Counted from the first letter of the stretch, positions 32,090 to 41,841 are shown. The stretch: DNA of 64,000 nt from Lawsonibacter asaccharolyticus (GCA_003112755.1 BFBT01000001.1:1240001-1304000), one strand, 5' to 3'. Notes: generated from the sequence alone by a model not told the origin. Numbers and translations: made by a program.

Positions 32090-32186
32090 TTTTATCCCTC
32101 CTTTTTCGACCGGCCCCGGCGTTTTGTCCCGGCCGGCTTTCGGGCCCACCCTACCCCTTTCCCCCGGTAGAAAGTCAAGGGTTTCT

Positions 32187-32220
32187 GCAAAAAAAGTTTC
32201 CTTCCCCCTGGTGGAAACTT
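32187..32220 (-). terminator. Terminator of trmO
   Basis: Minus strand AAGTTTCC ... GGAAACTT stem followed by a T-run, in the 297-base gap between trmO and the YhfC gene; the rest of the gap shows no gene. Confidence 0.6.
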
Positions 32221-32386
32221 GTGTTTCTGCCGGTTTTACCCCTGTTTTTCCCAAAAACGGGTGCCCCGGCGCGCTCTGCATTGAGATGCGGGCCCGGAGA
32301 GAAAAACAGCGGACGCCTGTCATGCGCCCGCCGTTCTCTATCCGGAACCTCGGCCCTGTACGCGCCGCGGTCCTTCCTGTTCTCTG

Positions 32387-33073
32387 TCAGCCCTTCTCTT
32401 TTACTTCCACCACCGTCAGCCGCTCTCCCCGCACCTGGAAACGGATCTCCCAGCCGGCGAACTCCATGCCGTAGATCCGCTCCGGGTCCCTCTGATAGGA
32501 GGGCCGGGGGTCCTGGGCCAGCACGCCCGCCGCCGCCTGCCGCCGGTCCTCCGGCAGCAGGGACAGCCACCGTTCCGGGAACTCCACTTCCAGCAGCCGG
32601 TCCGACCCGGGTGCAAAGCCCCCTGTGGCCTCCGGCCGGCAGTCCCCATAGGGGAGGTAGGGCTTGATGTCAAAGATGGGGGTCCCGTCCATCAGGTCCG
32701 CCCCCGCCACGTGGAGCACCGGGCCCTGGGGGGTATGGGGCTCCACCCGCTCCAGGCGGACGGAGGACAGCCCGACAGCGTTGGGCCGGAAGGGAGAGCG
32801 GGTGGCAAAGACCCCCATGCGGGTATTGCCTCCCAGCCGGGGCGGCCGCACCGTGGGGGACCAGTCCTCCCGCACCGCCTGGGAGAACTGCCAGATCAGC
32901 CAGATGTGAGAAAACCCCTCCAGCCCCCGCACCGCCTCCGGGCTGCGGAAGTCCGGCTCAAAGACCACTCTGGCCTTCAGCGCCTCCACCAGCCCGCTCT
33001 GGCGGGGTATCCCGAACTTGGACGGGAAATCACTGTGGATGCGGGCAATGATTTTCATAGGCACAGTCTCCAT
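32387..33073 (-). CDS. trmO: tRNA (t6A37)-methyltransferase TrmO
   Basis: 228 aa from ATG 33073, seven bases after AGGAGGAG. TrmO adds a methyl group from SAM to t6A37 of some ANN-decoding tRNAs. Motifs are FPSKFGIPRQSGL, GFSHIWLIWQF, NTRMGVFATRSPFRPNAVGL and GADLMDGTPIFDIKPYLPY, the last two lining the SAM and catalytic site. A C-terminal 60-residue extension follows. Single-gene unit. Confidence 0.92.
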   Translation of the reverse strand: METVPMKIIARIHSDFPSKFGIPRQSGLVEALKARVVFEPDFRSPEAVRGLEGFSHIWLIWQFSQAVREDWSPTVRPPRLGGNTRMGVFATRSPFRPNAVGLSSVRLERVEPHTPQGPVLHVAGADLMDGTPIFDIKPYLPYGDCRPEATGGFAPGSDRLLEVEFPERWLSLLPEDRRQAAAGVLAQDPRPSYQRDPERIYGMEFAGWEIRFQVRGERLTVVEVKEKG

Positions 33074-33164
33074 GGGCTCTCCTCCTGACAGGCATCTGTT
33101 TCGGGCCCCTGGGCCCCTGCTGCCCCTATTATAGCGGAGGGCAGGCCCACTGTCCATGCCCCTG

Positions 33165-34070
33165 TCACTCTTGTGGCAGGACATTTCGTTTCAGGCTGGT
33201 ATAGGCCATCAAGATATAGAACAGGTAGATCAGGCAGCACAGCCCCAGCGCCAAGGCGGTGATGGCTGCGGGGTGATAGATCCCCGTCATGGTTCCCGGC
33301 TCCACCGCGCCGCCCAGGTTCAGGAGAAAGGGAACTGCAATGAGCGCCGGCGGAAGGGCAGGCATGGCGTAATAGATGGCAAACTGGCACCCCAGCGCCC
33401 GCCGCATCTCACGCCGGTCCATACCCAGCTTCCGCAGCAGGGCGAGCTGTCCCCGGTAGCGGTCTGTCTCGCTGAGCTGCTGGACTGTCAGGATGGTAGC
33501 GGCGGTCATGGTGAGGACCAGCGCCAGATAGTACAGGGGAAACACCACCATGGCGGACATGGAGGCCGCTTCTGTCTCCTGATCCGCCTTGGAGTAGAGG
33601 GTGTCGTAGAGGCCCTCGGCCGCGTCATAGCGGTCCCGGATGGCACAGAGCCCCGCAAACTGTTCCCCACTCACCGGTTCCTCTGTCATGGCGGCTATGG
33701 CGCCGTGGCTGACTGGACAGTTCCGGGCCAGCTCGTCGGGCACCACCAGCACAAAGCCGTGTCCATTGGCATCCCACAGATTCTGATTCAGCGGGCCTGT
33801 CTCTATCCCCGCCAGCTCCAGTGTCTGGCCGGAGATCCGGATGGGCTGCCGGTAGTCCGCCAGGGACGGTCCCAGATAGTCCTGGCAGTGGATCAGATAC
33901 TCCCCAGTTTCCAGAGTCACTGCGGGCCACCCCTTCATGGCCCGGAGGGCGGCATAGTCGCTGAATGCCATCAGCATGTCCCGGCTGGAAAACTTGTGGT
34001 AGCTGGCGTGGTCCGCCAGATAGTCGGTGACCTGGGTGTCCTCCCCCTGATAGACCGCGTACCGCCGCAC
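33165..34070 (-). pseudogene. C-terminal part of an FtsX/BceB-type ABC transporter permease
   Basis: The frame runs without a start into the end of the truncated IS element at about 34070. The remaining 300 residues include the last three membrane segments of an FtsX-like permease (VVFPLYYLALVLTMTAATIL, the LLRKLGMDRREMRRALGCQF loop, and ALALGLCCLIYLFYILMAY). The N-terminal segment and the partner ATPase are missing. IS insertion with deletion explains the break. No promoter remains. Confidence 0.85.
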
Positions 34071-34831
34071 CGCTTCATACTGCGGCTCCTGCCGGAACTG
34101 CCTCAGCGATCCCCCCTTTCCAACTCCTTCACTTTTTTTCGCAGATACAGCTCCATTTTCAGCAATTCATTCTCCTGTTTCAACCGGGCGTTCTCAATCC
34201 GCAAGGCCTCATCCCGGCTCCGGGGTGTCTGATTCGCCAGCCGGTGGCCGCGACGATCTTCCAGTCCTGCTGCCCCAAACTCCCGGTACTTTTTCACCCA
34301 GCTCCGCAGCGTTGCCTTCTCCACCTGATACGCCTGTGCCACATCCCCAAGCTGCTGCCCGCCATCCAGACAGGACAGCACCGCCTGCAGCCGTTCCTCC
34401 ACCGTATGTTCTTTTCTCATGACAGAACCCCCCGTCTCTTTTTTGGAGTTTCTTTCATGATACGCCTTTACCCAGTCTAATACCAGGTTCCCAGAGCGAA
34501 GCCGATACTTTTCCGCAATGGCCATGCTGCTGCCCTGGCCGGACAGGTATGCCTCCACTACTTTGCGCTTGAAGTCCTCATCGTACCGCCGCTTTGACTG
34601 GTTTCCATTCTCCTCTAACGCCGAGATCCCCTCTGAGCGGTACCGGCTGATCCAGCTCTCCATGGTTGAGTGCCCCACTCCGGCCCGCCGTGCCGCTTCC
34701 CGCATCCGCAGCCGCCCCGAAAGGCATTCTTCCACCAGTGAGACCTTTTCCTCAAGCCCAAGCTCTTTTCGTTTCCCCATCTATGCTCCCTCCCTTGTTA
34801 TTTCCTTGTCTGTCTTATTGGGAGCATACCA
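34071..34831 (-). mobile_element. Truncated IS3-family element (left end and orfA only)
   Basis: On the minus strand the left end reads TGGTATGCTCCCAATAAGAC and matches the layout of the complete element at 7537-9263: TGCTCCC, AGACAG, a GGGAGCA copy, then ATG. orfA and its A-AAA-AAA slippage site (34133-34139) are intact. About 20 residues of orfB remain before the sequence changes to the permease gene. The right end is lost. Confidence 0.75.
34103..34780 (-). CDS. IS3-family OrfA (double helix-turn-helix) of a truncated IS
   Basis: 225 aa. Two DNA-binding halves (EKVSLVEECLSGRLRMREAA and VEERLQAVLSCLDGGQQL) and a coiled coil (RIENARLKQENELLKMELYL) match the OrfA of the complete element in layout but not closely in sequence; it is GC-rich. 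Slipping at the A7 site would now fuse it to the permease remnant. Without orfB it cannot transpose but may still bind related IS ends. Confidence 0.85.
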   Translation of the reverse strand: MGKRKELGLEEKVSLVEECLSGRLRMREAARRAGVGHSTMESWISRYRSEGISALEENGNQSKRRYDEDFKRKVVEAYLSGQGSSMAIAEKYRLRSGNLVLDWVKAYHERNSKKETGGSVMRKEHTVEERLQAVLSCLDGGQQLGDVAQAYQVEKATLRSWVKKYREFGAAGLEDRRGHRLANQTPRSRDEALRIENARLKQENELLKMELYLRKKVKELERGDR

Positions 34832-34924
34832 AGTTGGTCTGAAGTGATATGGGAAAATACAACTTGGCAAGCAGGGCAACGTGGTACCACTTTGCTAATT
34901 TTGCGGATTTTCCTCCAGAAAAAT

Positions 34925-35491
34925 CTACGCAAAAGTGCTTGTCAATGCGAACACCCCTGAAACCCGTCGAACAATATCTGCGATATTGGCTGCACGATTT
35001 TTCAATCGCTTTAGAAAAAGAACTTCGCCCCAAACTGAGACGAAGTCCTTAAAGTTTTTCAGGAGCTTTGCCAATACGAGTGGATCATCTTCGCTGTTAA
35101 CGCTGTAATAGATATCCTTCGGAAGAGTATCTTTCAATTCTGCGGTGTATTTCTCAACCGCTTCCATAGCTTCCTTAACCTTTTTGGCAAGATCTTCGCT
35201 TTCAGGCAAATTCAGCAGCCAATCATATCGAGCTTCTTCAGGCAGATAGAAACCGCATTTTTCGATAGCGATTTCGTGGATCGGACGTTCCATACGAGTA
35301 CCCTTGATAGAATCAAACTCTGCCTTGATTGCAGGTTCGAACTTGCTATATTTTACATCTGCAAATCGCAGGAAAATCAGGCCGAGAATAGGCTCGGCAT
35401 ATTCAGTGGATTTCAAGCCTGAATTAGCACGCAGCTGATCGGCAGTCGTCCACAATGTATCTTTTAAGTTTTTCAACTGTTTGTTAGTCAT
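34925..35491 (-). pseudogene. Truncated type I restriction-modification methyltransferase HsdM
   Basis: From ATG 35491 (MTNKQLKNLKDTLWTTADQL) the first 145 residues are the HsdM N-terminal helical domain (SGLKSTEYAEPILGLIFLRF, GFYLPEEARYDWLL). After LLKNF the sequence departs from HsdM, and the SAM-binding motifs (the Gly-rich loop and NPPF) are absent. No hsdS or hsdR follows. It starts 6 bases inside the end of the XRE gene. Confidence 0.85.
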
Positions 35492-35702
35492 TTGTATTCT
35501 CCTCTGGCACATATTGCATTAAATCGCCATAATCACAGTTCAATACATCACAAATCCTGCCGAGAATTGCGAGATTGACCGACTCATCTCTGCGAAGTTT
35601 TGTCATCGTATTTGGTGCAATATCTGCCGCTTTTCGTAAATCTGCTTTGCTCATTTTCTTATCTACAAGCAGTTTCCACATTCGGTTATATGAAATAGCC
35701 AT
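35484..35702 (-). CDS. XRE-family regulator (type I R-M associated)
   Basis: 72 aa from ATG 35702 (MAISYNRMWKLLVDKKM); a longer form lacks a ribosome-binding site. The HTH is KADLRKAADIAPNTMTKLRR, then DESVNLAILGRICDVLNCDY. Small Cro-like proteins of this kind often precede hsdM and control R-M expression. Here it is probably orphaned. Confidence 0.85.
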   Translation of the reverse strand: MAISYNRMWKLLVDKKMSKADLRKAADIAPNTMTKLRRDESVNLAILGRICDVLNCDYGDLMQYVPEENTND

Positions 35703-35829
35703 GCTTCTACCTCCTGTTTCGTCTTTCACGCTTACTGTGTATAATAATAGCAAAGTTTGTCGAAATTTTCAAGACACATTCGCAACTATATGCGATATCT
35801 GATTTCTTTTTTCGAAATCCACAGTAAAG

Positions 35830-35863
35830 AAAAACTCCGTCATTCTACAACAGAACAACGGAG
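35830..35863 (-). terminator. Terminator of the AlbA-type gene
   Basis: Minus strand CTCCGT ... ACGGAG stem followed by TTTTTC. Confidence 0.55.
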
Positions 35864-35886
35864 ATTTCAAAATAATATATTTTCTT

Positions 35887-37274
35887 TTACTCTTTTACAA
35901 TCCAACTGCCAGTTTTCTTTGAACCAACTCTCTCCAATCGTCCTAATTCAGACAACTCTTTGATCATTCTCTGAACAGTGCTTCTTGACAAAGAGACTCG
36001 TTCAATAATTTCTTTTTGCGTAATTGTTGGATCATTGCGCAGCATATCAAGGAGCATTTTCTGATTATCAGTTAAAGCTTCATTTAATGCCTCATTTAAA
36101 GCTTCATTACTTGATGCTTTAAAATTCAGATTTGGAAGCTTTACAGTAAATTCCACTCGATTGGATCGGAAGGTCGGTTCCAAACCCGGTTGATAATTTG
36201 CGGCATTTTCATATGTAGTAAGGATCTTACTTAATCCACTGCCTTGACGTTCCATATATCCAAGGCGGGCAAAAATATCTGCAAGGATAGGATTTCTTCT
36301 GGTTGAAGGAATATCATCAATGTCACGCTCCTGAATCTGTGTGCCATCAGGCATTCCACCCGGAGAATAGATTACAAGGCGGTCGTCGAACATATCCACA
36401 TGAACTTCACTACCATTAATCAGATAATCCCTATGAATCAACGCATTGACCAAAGCTTCGAAAACACTTCGCTCGCAATAATCCGGCATTTCAATTTTGG
36501 AATCAGGTGTTTTCTTCCAAAGGGTTTTCATGTTACGTTTTACAAAGCTCATACCTTCATTCAGAAGAATGATAAGACTGCCACTATACTCGGCACTGTC
36601 CAAAGCATCAACCTGTCCGCCACTTTTATCTAACCCATTCCATCTTGTACAGAAAAGACGAGACCAGCGAATGGGCGCATCATCAGCAAGCAAAGCACCT
36701 GCATTGGTAAGGTGTCCCTGTGCATCTCGGATACCGAAAGACTCAAAACTTTTCTCCGTCATGCTGTTGCCAGTCCAGGATTTATAGCGTTCTCTCAGCT
36801 TACTGAAAGAAAAGTCCTCAAGTTGTACGGTGACATCAACGAATCATAAGAAGATTTTCTGCCACGCATAACCAAGCGTTTCAGTTCAGTCGCATCAGCA
36901 ACAACACTTTCATTGCCAATACGAATGTAAGCTTCTGTCACTCCATCGCCAGTATAATAGTAAGGTGTTTCTGCTCCTGCCGGTACATGAAGCAACAAAA
37001 GTTCTTTTTCATTTTCGGTTTTATGAAGCTTCATTGTAACTTCTGGGAATGGTGAAATTTTTTCTTTGATTTTCTGGCTAATAAATTCAGAATCGGATTT
37101 AATATCTTCCAATCCAACAATTTCTTCACCATCTGTAATACCAAAAATTAAAGTTCCGCCCGCTGTATTCGCAAAGGCACTGACACTTTTAAGCCAACTT
37201 TTCACTTTCTTATGTTCAACTGCCTGCTTTTTATCATATTCTGTTGCTTCTCCAAGAAGATCTGTTATCTTCAT
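35887..37274 (-). pseudogene. AlbA_2/divergent-AAA ATP-binding regulator, split by a frameshift
   Basis: From ATG 37274 the first 150 residues form an AlbA_2 domain (EHKKVKSWLKSVSAFANTAG, GTLIFGITDGEEIVGLEDI) and end at a TGA. A second frame continues at once with NSMTEKSFESFGIRDAQGH, the HATPase_c_4 region (FEALVNALIHRDYLINGSEV, ERQGSGLSKILTTYENA) and a winged helix. Losing one base near 36818-36821 accounts for the break: restoring it gives an uninterrupted DFSFSKLRERYKSW. A tract of NEALNEAL repeats lies before the winged helix. It starts in an ATGA overlap with the XRE gene. Confidence 0.85.
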
Positions 37275-37735
37275 GCGCAGTCCTCCCTTCGTGTTATATT
37301 GGACATTTCCGCAACATTTTTATAATAATAACTTGGGATAACCCCTATATGCTCCGCAAATGCCTTCTGAGACATTCCCACAGCCATGCGAATGTCCTTA
37401 TACGGAGTAGCAAGAAAGACCGCAAAATCGTCGTACAGGACTTCTGCATTTACCTCCAACACAGACGCAAGACTATTGGTTACATCATAAGGGATAGGGT
37501 GTTTATTCTGTTCATACATCAGAATGGTAGCAGGAACAACCTCAATTCGCTCTGCAATCTGTCTGGTAGTTAATGATTTCCTCTGACGATAATATTTCAA
37601 ATTTTCGCCGGGAAGATTACTCTTAGGCTTTTCTTCAAACGGCAAAGTCACATGGAGCAGTAGCCTGCCTTGATAGAATTGACACAACGATGTGTGATTG
37701 AAAATATCATTGCAAATACGATATGATATTGACAT
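37271..37735 (-). CDS. XRE-type helix-turn-helix regulator upstream of the AlbA gene
   Basis: About 154 aa. The N-terminal 45 residues are not recognised. Residues 47-105 form an HTH (LTTRQIAERIEVVPATILMY), and a second HTH-like patch follows (MAVGMSQKAFAEHIGVIPSY). The start is uncertain: ATG 37735 sits directly on a GGAG and the upstream region is AT-rich. The ATGA overlap shows it forms an operon with the AlbA gene. Such pairs can be regulatory or toxin-antitoxin-like. Confidence 0.65.
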   Translation of the reverse strand: MSISYRICNDIFNHTSLCQFYQGRLLLHVTLPFEEKPKSNLPGENLKYYRQRKSLTTRQIAERIEVVPATILMYEQNKHPIPYDVTNSLASVLEVNAEVLYDDFAVFLATPYKDIRMAVGMSQKAFAEHIGVIPSYYYKNVAEMSNITRREDCA

Positions 37736-37741
37736 CTCCAA

Positions 37742-37964
37742 CTTGTATGCTCTAAACTATTTATGTCTTTGTCTTTCACGATGAAGACCTCCCTGTTATC
37801 GTAGTTGTGTGGTCGGCAAACCACTTCTACCTTATCAGGGAGTTTTTTCTTTTTCTACTCTTCTCCTCGCTTTAAGCTACTTTTTACCACCGGCATAGCC
37901 GGGGGGGGTGTCTTTGGTACCTCCAAAACAAATCCGAGCAAGCTTTGTATTGCTTACTCCGATT
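37742..37964. other. Intergenic junction between debris region and island
   Basis: No gene is seen; it is T-rich with a GGGGGGG run, ending at the tRNA-Thr half. Confidence 0.5.
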
Positions 37965-38009
37965 TGGAGCTACTACCCAGATTTGAACTGGGGACCTCAT
38001 CCTTACCAA
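37965..38009 (-). repeat. Left tRNA-Thr(GGT) 3' half (attachment site)
   Basis: Minus strand begins at the anticodon loop TTGGTAAGG, continues GATGAGGTC and the T arm CCCAGTTCAAATCTGGG, and ends in TAGTAGCTCCA. No matching 5' half is adjacent, so it is not a full tRNA. Confidence 0.75.
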
Positions 38010-38121
38010 CGCCGGTTTGATATTTTTTCTAAGCTTTTTCGTTCTTTTTTAACATCTTTCTCTTGAATCAATACACTTTCTTTCACTCTTTTGCCGTACT
38101 GGTTCCGTATATTCCATCGCC

Positions 38122-38146
38122 GTCTGTGGCTTTTCCTGTGGTCAAA
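38122..38146 (+). repeat. Left copy of 25-nt arm-type repeat
   Basis: Begins GTCTGTGGCTTTTCC and ends TGTGGTCAAA; 23 of 25 bases match 54099-54123. It is 113 bases inside the left tRNA half. Confidence 0.6.
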
Positions 38147-38189
38147 ACCGCTTTCTACCGGATTGAACTATCCGATGGAAAGCGGTTTT
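38144..38189. terminator. Bidirectional hairpin terminator
   Basis: AAAACCGCTTTCTACCGGAT pairs with ATCCGATGGAAAGCGGTTTT (18 of 20) around TGAACT, with A- and T-tracts at the ends. The surrounding 38010-38332 shows no gene. Confidence 0.75.
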
Positions 38190-38332
38190 CTTGTTTGCAT
38201 TTTACCTCTGAACGGAGAATAAAGCAACTCTTTCACCGTTGTCAATCGCTGTCACAAATTACCACGCCATAATCAAAGATAAAACACATGCTCCTGGGGC
38301 AAGCCGCCGAAAGCATGGACGCTTGCGGCGGC

Positions 38333-39226
38333 TTAATGCGTAATGCCGTAAAAATAGTCTTCAAAATATTGCAGCGGTTCGGAAGGCGTTGCAGTTTCCC
38401 TTGTAATCATAGCGGTCTTTGTACGATAGGCGGGGCGGATAGGAATACAGCACAGATCGGGGGTCTTATAGGCCTTTGCCACCCCGGATGAGAGAAAGGT
38501 AACCCCCATATCAGCACGAATCATGGAAATCAAGCTATCCATATTGGGGCAGGTACATATGATATTAGGATGGACTCCACACTGTTTGAAGATATCATCC
38601 ATTTCAGCCCGAATGCTGGTGGTCTTTTCCAGGGCAATAATGGGAACTACGGACAGGTCCTGCACCTCTACGGTCTTTTGTCCACCAAAATCCCTTTTGA
38701 GGGACGCCATCATCATGATGCTGTCTTCCAAAAAAAAACGGACATTAAGACGTGAATCCAGTTGATTGCCGGGTAAAATGTGAATATTTGTAATTGCCGC
38801 ATCCAATTCCCGATCCAGAACCCGGTTGATCAGCTCAGAACTCCAAGCCACCTGAAGGTCAATATGGATATTGGGATAGACCTTATGGAAAGAACTGATG
38901 TACTCGGTTATATTGAGGTGGGAAAGGGTGCTAAGCAGGCCCACCGACAGCGTCCCCCCTACCTCCCGGCGGCGCAGCGCCATTGTGCGCTGGAGTTCCT
39001 CCACCCGATCCAGGACCTCCCGGGCACCCCGAACAAACTCCTCCCCAGTTTCCGTGAGAGTAACCTTGCGGGTGGTGCGCCTAAATAGCTTAAGCCCAAG
39101 TTCCTCCTCCAGCACGTTGATCTGCTGGGAGAGGGCGGGCTGGGTGATATAGAGCCGATCGGCGGCCTTGGAGAAATTGGAGGTGCTGGCAAGCTGGAGC
39201 ACATAGCGAAGCTGTGTAAGTTCCAT
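38333..39226 (-). CDS. LysR-family regulator of the EPSPS-like/TAXI-TRAP cluster
   Basis: 297 aa. The N-terminus MELTQLRYVLQLASTSNFSK and AADRLYITQPALSQQINVLE is the LysR helix-turn-helix; the ligand domain follows (VGLLSTLSHLNITEYISSFH, LDAAITNIHI, IRAEMDDIFKQCGVHPNII). It is divergent from the EPSP-synthase-like gene across 148 bases that hold a strong promoter and an AT-rich dyad region, so it most likely controls that operon in response to its substrate. Confidence 0.92.
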   Translation of the reverse strand: MELTQLRYVLQLASTSNFSKAADRLYITQPALSQQINVLEEELGLKLFRRTTRKVTLTETGEEFVRGAREVLDRVEELQRTMALRRREVGGTLSVGLLSTLSHLNITEYISSFHKVYPNIHIDLQVAWSSELINRVLDRELDAAITNIHILPGNQLDSRLNVRFFLEDSIMMMASLKRDFGGQKTVEVQDLSVVPIIALEKTTSIRAEMDDIFKQCGVHPNIICTCPNMDSLISMIRADMGVTFLSSGVAKAYKTPDLCCIPIRPAYRTKTAMITRETATPSEPLQYFEDYFYGITH

Positions 39227-39280
39227 GGTACGGCCCTCCTTTTATAAGTTCAGATTATAAATAGCATTATATCTAATTAT

Positions 39281-39309
39281 TTCACAAAATGCAAGGGGTC
39301 TGCTATACT
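39281..39309 (+). promoter_or_regulatory. Promoter of the EPSPS-like/TAXI-TRAP operon
   Basis: TTCACA (39281-39286), 17 bases, TATACT (39304-39309) with an extended TG one base before the -10. Confidence 0.7.
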
Positions 39310-39374
39310 TACCTCATCAATTGGTAGACCTCTCGGCCGAGGCGGGACTTAAAAATTAAAGGAGAACTGGTATC

Positions 39375-40685
39375 ATGTTTTATCTGGTAAATCCCACTTC
39401 CCGGCTCAACGGCGTCGTAGACGTACCCGGCTCGAAAAGTCAGACCGCTCGCGGACTTGTCCTGGGCACCATCGCAAAGGGCACCAGCCATATCCTCCAC
39501 CCCATGCTGAACCTCGACAACTACGATATTGCCGAGTGCTGCCGCCGTCTGGGCGCCCAAGTGGACACCTCCAATGACGAGGAGTGGGTCGTCACCAGCC
39601 CTGGTCTGGAAGGGCTACATATCCCCGGCGCGGTGCTGGATGTGGGCAACTCGGGCACCGGGTTCTATTTCATTACCACCCTGGCAGCCATGCTCAGCGG
39701 CAAAAGCATCATCACTGGCGATTACCAGATCTGCTACCGGCCCATCTCCCCTCTGCTCAACGCACTCCGGGAGATGGGCGGCAAAGCGGTGTCCACCCGG
39801 GACAACGAATTGGCTCCACTGCTGATTGAGGGGCCTGTGGAGGGAGGCCATACGGTCCACCTCAACGGAAAGAACGTCCAGTGGGGCATTGGCCTGATGG
39901 TCTGCTGCCCGGCATTAAAGGATACGACCACCATTGTTTATGACACCACTCTGGGTGAGCGGCCCTATGCCAACCTGACCATGGACTGGATGAAAGCCGC
40001 CGGCGTCTATCTGGAGAACCACAACTACGAGAAGTTCGTCATCCCCGGCAACCAGTCCTACCATCCCTTCACCAAGCGCACCTCCCGCGACTGGTGCTCC
40101 GCCAGCTATCCTATGGTGGCCACCGCGATCATGAAAGAAAAGTGCAGCATCAAGTTGCCAGATATGGACATCAACGACTTCATGGGCGAGCGCCACTATG
40201 TGGACTGGATCAACGAAATGGGCGGTCATGTGGAAGTGTTGGACGGCGGCAAAGAAGGCATCATTGTGGAGGGCGGCCATGACCTTCACGGCATTGAAAT
40301 CGACTGCGGCGACACCCCCGATGCCGTACCCGCCCTGGCGGTTCTGGGGTGCTATGCCCAGGGCAAAATGAAACTCTATAACATTGCCGCCAGCCGCATG
40401 AAGGAGACTGACCGCTCCAAGACCATCGCTCAGGAACTGCGGAAGATGGGCGCACATATCGACGAGGAGGAGGACAGCCTGACGATTTATCACTCCCCTC
40501 TCCACGGCGCCACTATTGATGGGCACAACGACCATCGTATCGTTATGGCCACCACTTGCGCTGCCCTGGGAGCCGAGGGCCCCAGCTTCATCGATTCAGT
40601 TGACCACGTTGGGGTATCCTTCCCCCGTTTCTACGAAGAGATGAAAGGTATCGGCGCTGACATAATTCGTCTAGCCGAAAAATAA
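39375..40685 (+). CDS. Divergent EPSP-synthase (AroA)-family enolpyruvyl transferase
   Basis: 436 aa from ATG 39375. The two-domain AroA fold is supported by VPGSKSQTARG (Lys21, Ser22, Arg26 kept), GNSGTGFYF, YRPISPLL, IAASRMKETDRSK and NDHRIVMATTCAALG. Several residues that bind shikimate-3-phosphate or PEP in E. coli EPSPS look changed: Arg in the GNxGTxxR motif is Tyr98, the SSQ triad reads NVQ, the Ser before the KPY motif reads Glu, and the C-terminal Lys411 position is Val (VGVSFP). It is therefore more likely a paralogue acting on another hydroxylated carboxylate than the shikimate enzyme. It leads an operon with a TAXI-type importer. Confidence 0.85.
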   Translation: MFYLVNPTSRLNGVVDVPGSKSQTARGLVLGTIAKGTSHILHPMLNLDNYDIAECCRRLGAQVDTSNDEEWVVTSPGLEGLHIPGAVLDVGNSGTGFYFITTLAAMLSGKSIITGDYQICYRPISPLLNALREMGGKAVSTRDNELAPLLIEGPVEGGHTVHLNGKNVQWGIGLMVCCPALKDTTTIVYDTTLGERPYANLTMDWMKAAGVYLENHNYEKFVIPGNQSYHPFTKRTSRDWCSASYPMVATAIMKEKCSIKLPDMDINDFMGERHYVDWINEMGGHVEVLDGGKEGIIVEGGHDLHGIEIDCGDTPDAVPALAVLGCYAQGKMKLYNIAASRMKETDRSKTIAQELRKMGAHIDEEEDSLTIYHSPLHGATIDGHNDHRIVMATTCAALGAEGPSFIDSVDHVGVSFPRFYEEMKGIGADIIRLAEK

Positions 40686-40754
40686 TTCCAATGACACACA
40701 TTAGAAAAACTGTTAAAATCAACCCATACATACACAAATCAGGAGGTCAAAACT

Positions 40755-41777
40755 ATGAAAAAACTAATTAGTCTCTTGCTTGCCGCCTCTATCTCGTTCT
40801 GCCTCGCGGCCTGTGGTAATTCCGCCTCTTTACCGAACAATTCCGAAGCAGGTCCCGGCAACGATTCCCAGGGCGACGTAAAGCGTATTACCATCGGAAC
40901 CGCCGGTACCTCCGGCGCGCTCTACCCCATGGGTGTGGCGATGGCCGAGACCATCACTAACCATGTGAACGGCATCACCGCCACCGGCGAGTCCACCGCC
41001 GCCTCCATCGAGAACCTGCGCAACCTCCATGACGGGAAAATGGCCATGGGCATCTCCATGAGCGAGATCTGCGCCTACGCCTATCACGGGCAGGCCGACT
41101 ACGAGGGCAGCGATTACTCCGATATCCGTGCGATGTTCTCCACCATCAACAACTACCTGCAGGTCTTCACCCTCAAGGACAGTGGCATTACCTCCGTTGA
41201 GGACCTAAAGGGCAAAACTGTAAGTATGGGCTCCGCCGGCAGCGGCGGCGAGATGGCCGGACGCATGCTCCTGGGAGTCTATGGTCTGGATTACAACTCG
41301 GTCAACGCCCAGTTCATGGGTGAGTCTGACGGTGCCACCGCCCTAAAGGATGGAAAGATCGATGCCATGATCGCCACCCACCCTCTGAACTCTGCCGCCC
41401 TCACTGAGCTTACTACCTCCTGCGACGCAGTGCTCCTGTCCATCGACAACGACGCATTCTATGAGACGTATCCTGCCTACTCCAAGGTCACTATCCCTGC
41501 CGGCACATATCCCAACAACGACACCGACGTGGTAATCCCGGGCAACAAAGTCATCATGTGTACCTCTCTCAACAGCGGCCTTACAGATGACGAGGTCTAC
41601 GAGATCACCAAGGCCATCTGGGAGAACCGTGACGAGTGGGCTTCCAGCGCCAAGAGCGTGGAGACGCAGGCGATCTTTGACGATGTGCTCGCATGCATCG
41701 ATCTGCCCCTGCATCCCGGTTCCATCCGTTACCTGGAGGAGAAGGGTGTGACCATCCCCGATGCCCTGAAAGGCTGA
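40755..41777 (+). CDS. TAXI-family TRAP transporter solute-binding lipoprotein
   Basis: 340 aa with AGGAGG before ATG 40755. A lipoprotein signal (KKLISLLLAASISFCLAAC) gives a lipobox ending at Cys20. After a disordered linker the TAXI fold begins with ITIGTAGTSGALYPMGVAMA, and MAMGISMSEICAYAYHG and GSAGSGGEMAGRMLLG are also characteristic. It captures a carboxylate ligand outside the membrane and hands it to the fused permease that follows. Ligands of TAXI proteins are mostly unknown; glutamate is one reported example. Confidence 0.93.
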   Translation: MKKLISLLLAASISFCLAACGNSASLPNNSEAGPGNDSQGDVKRITIGTAGTSGALYPMGVAMAETITNHVNGITATGESTAASIENLRNLHDGKMAMGISMSEICAYAYHGQADYEGSDYSDIRAMFSTINNYLQVFTLKDSGITSVEDLKGKTVSMGSAGSGGEMAGRMLLGVYGLDYNSVNAQFMGESDGATALKDGKIDAMIATHPLNSAALTELTTSCDAVLLSIDNDAFYETYPAYSKVTIPAGTYPNNDTDVVIPGNKVIMCTSLNSGLTDDEVYEITKAIWENRDEWASSAKSVETQAIFDDVLACIDLPLHPGSIRYLEEKGVTIPDALKG

Positions 41778-41841
41778 ACTTGACACCGAGGGGGCGGACG
41801 CCTGCCGTCCGTCCCCTCTCTTCTTCAAATGAGGTGACGAT

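Noticed and set aside
33156..34232. 358-codon plus-strand open frame across the permease remnant
   Set aside because: Antisense shadow of the FtsX-like sequence and orfA; composition is not protein-like.
37805..38020. 71-codon frame across the tRNA-Thr half
   Set aside because: It reads through a tRNA-derived attachment site and T-rich spacer; no ribosome-binding site.
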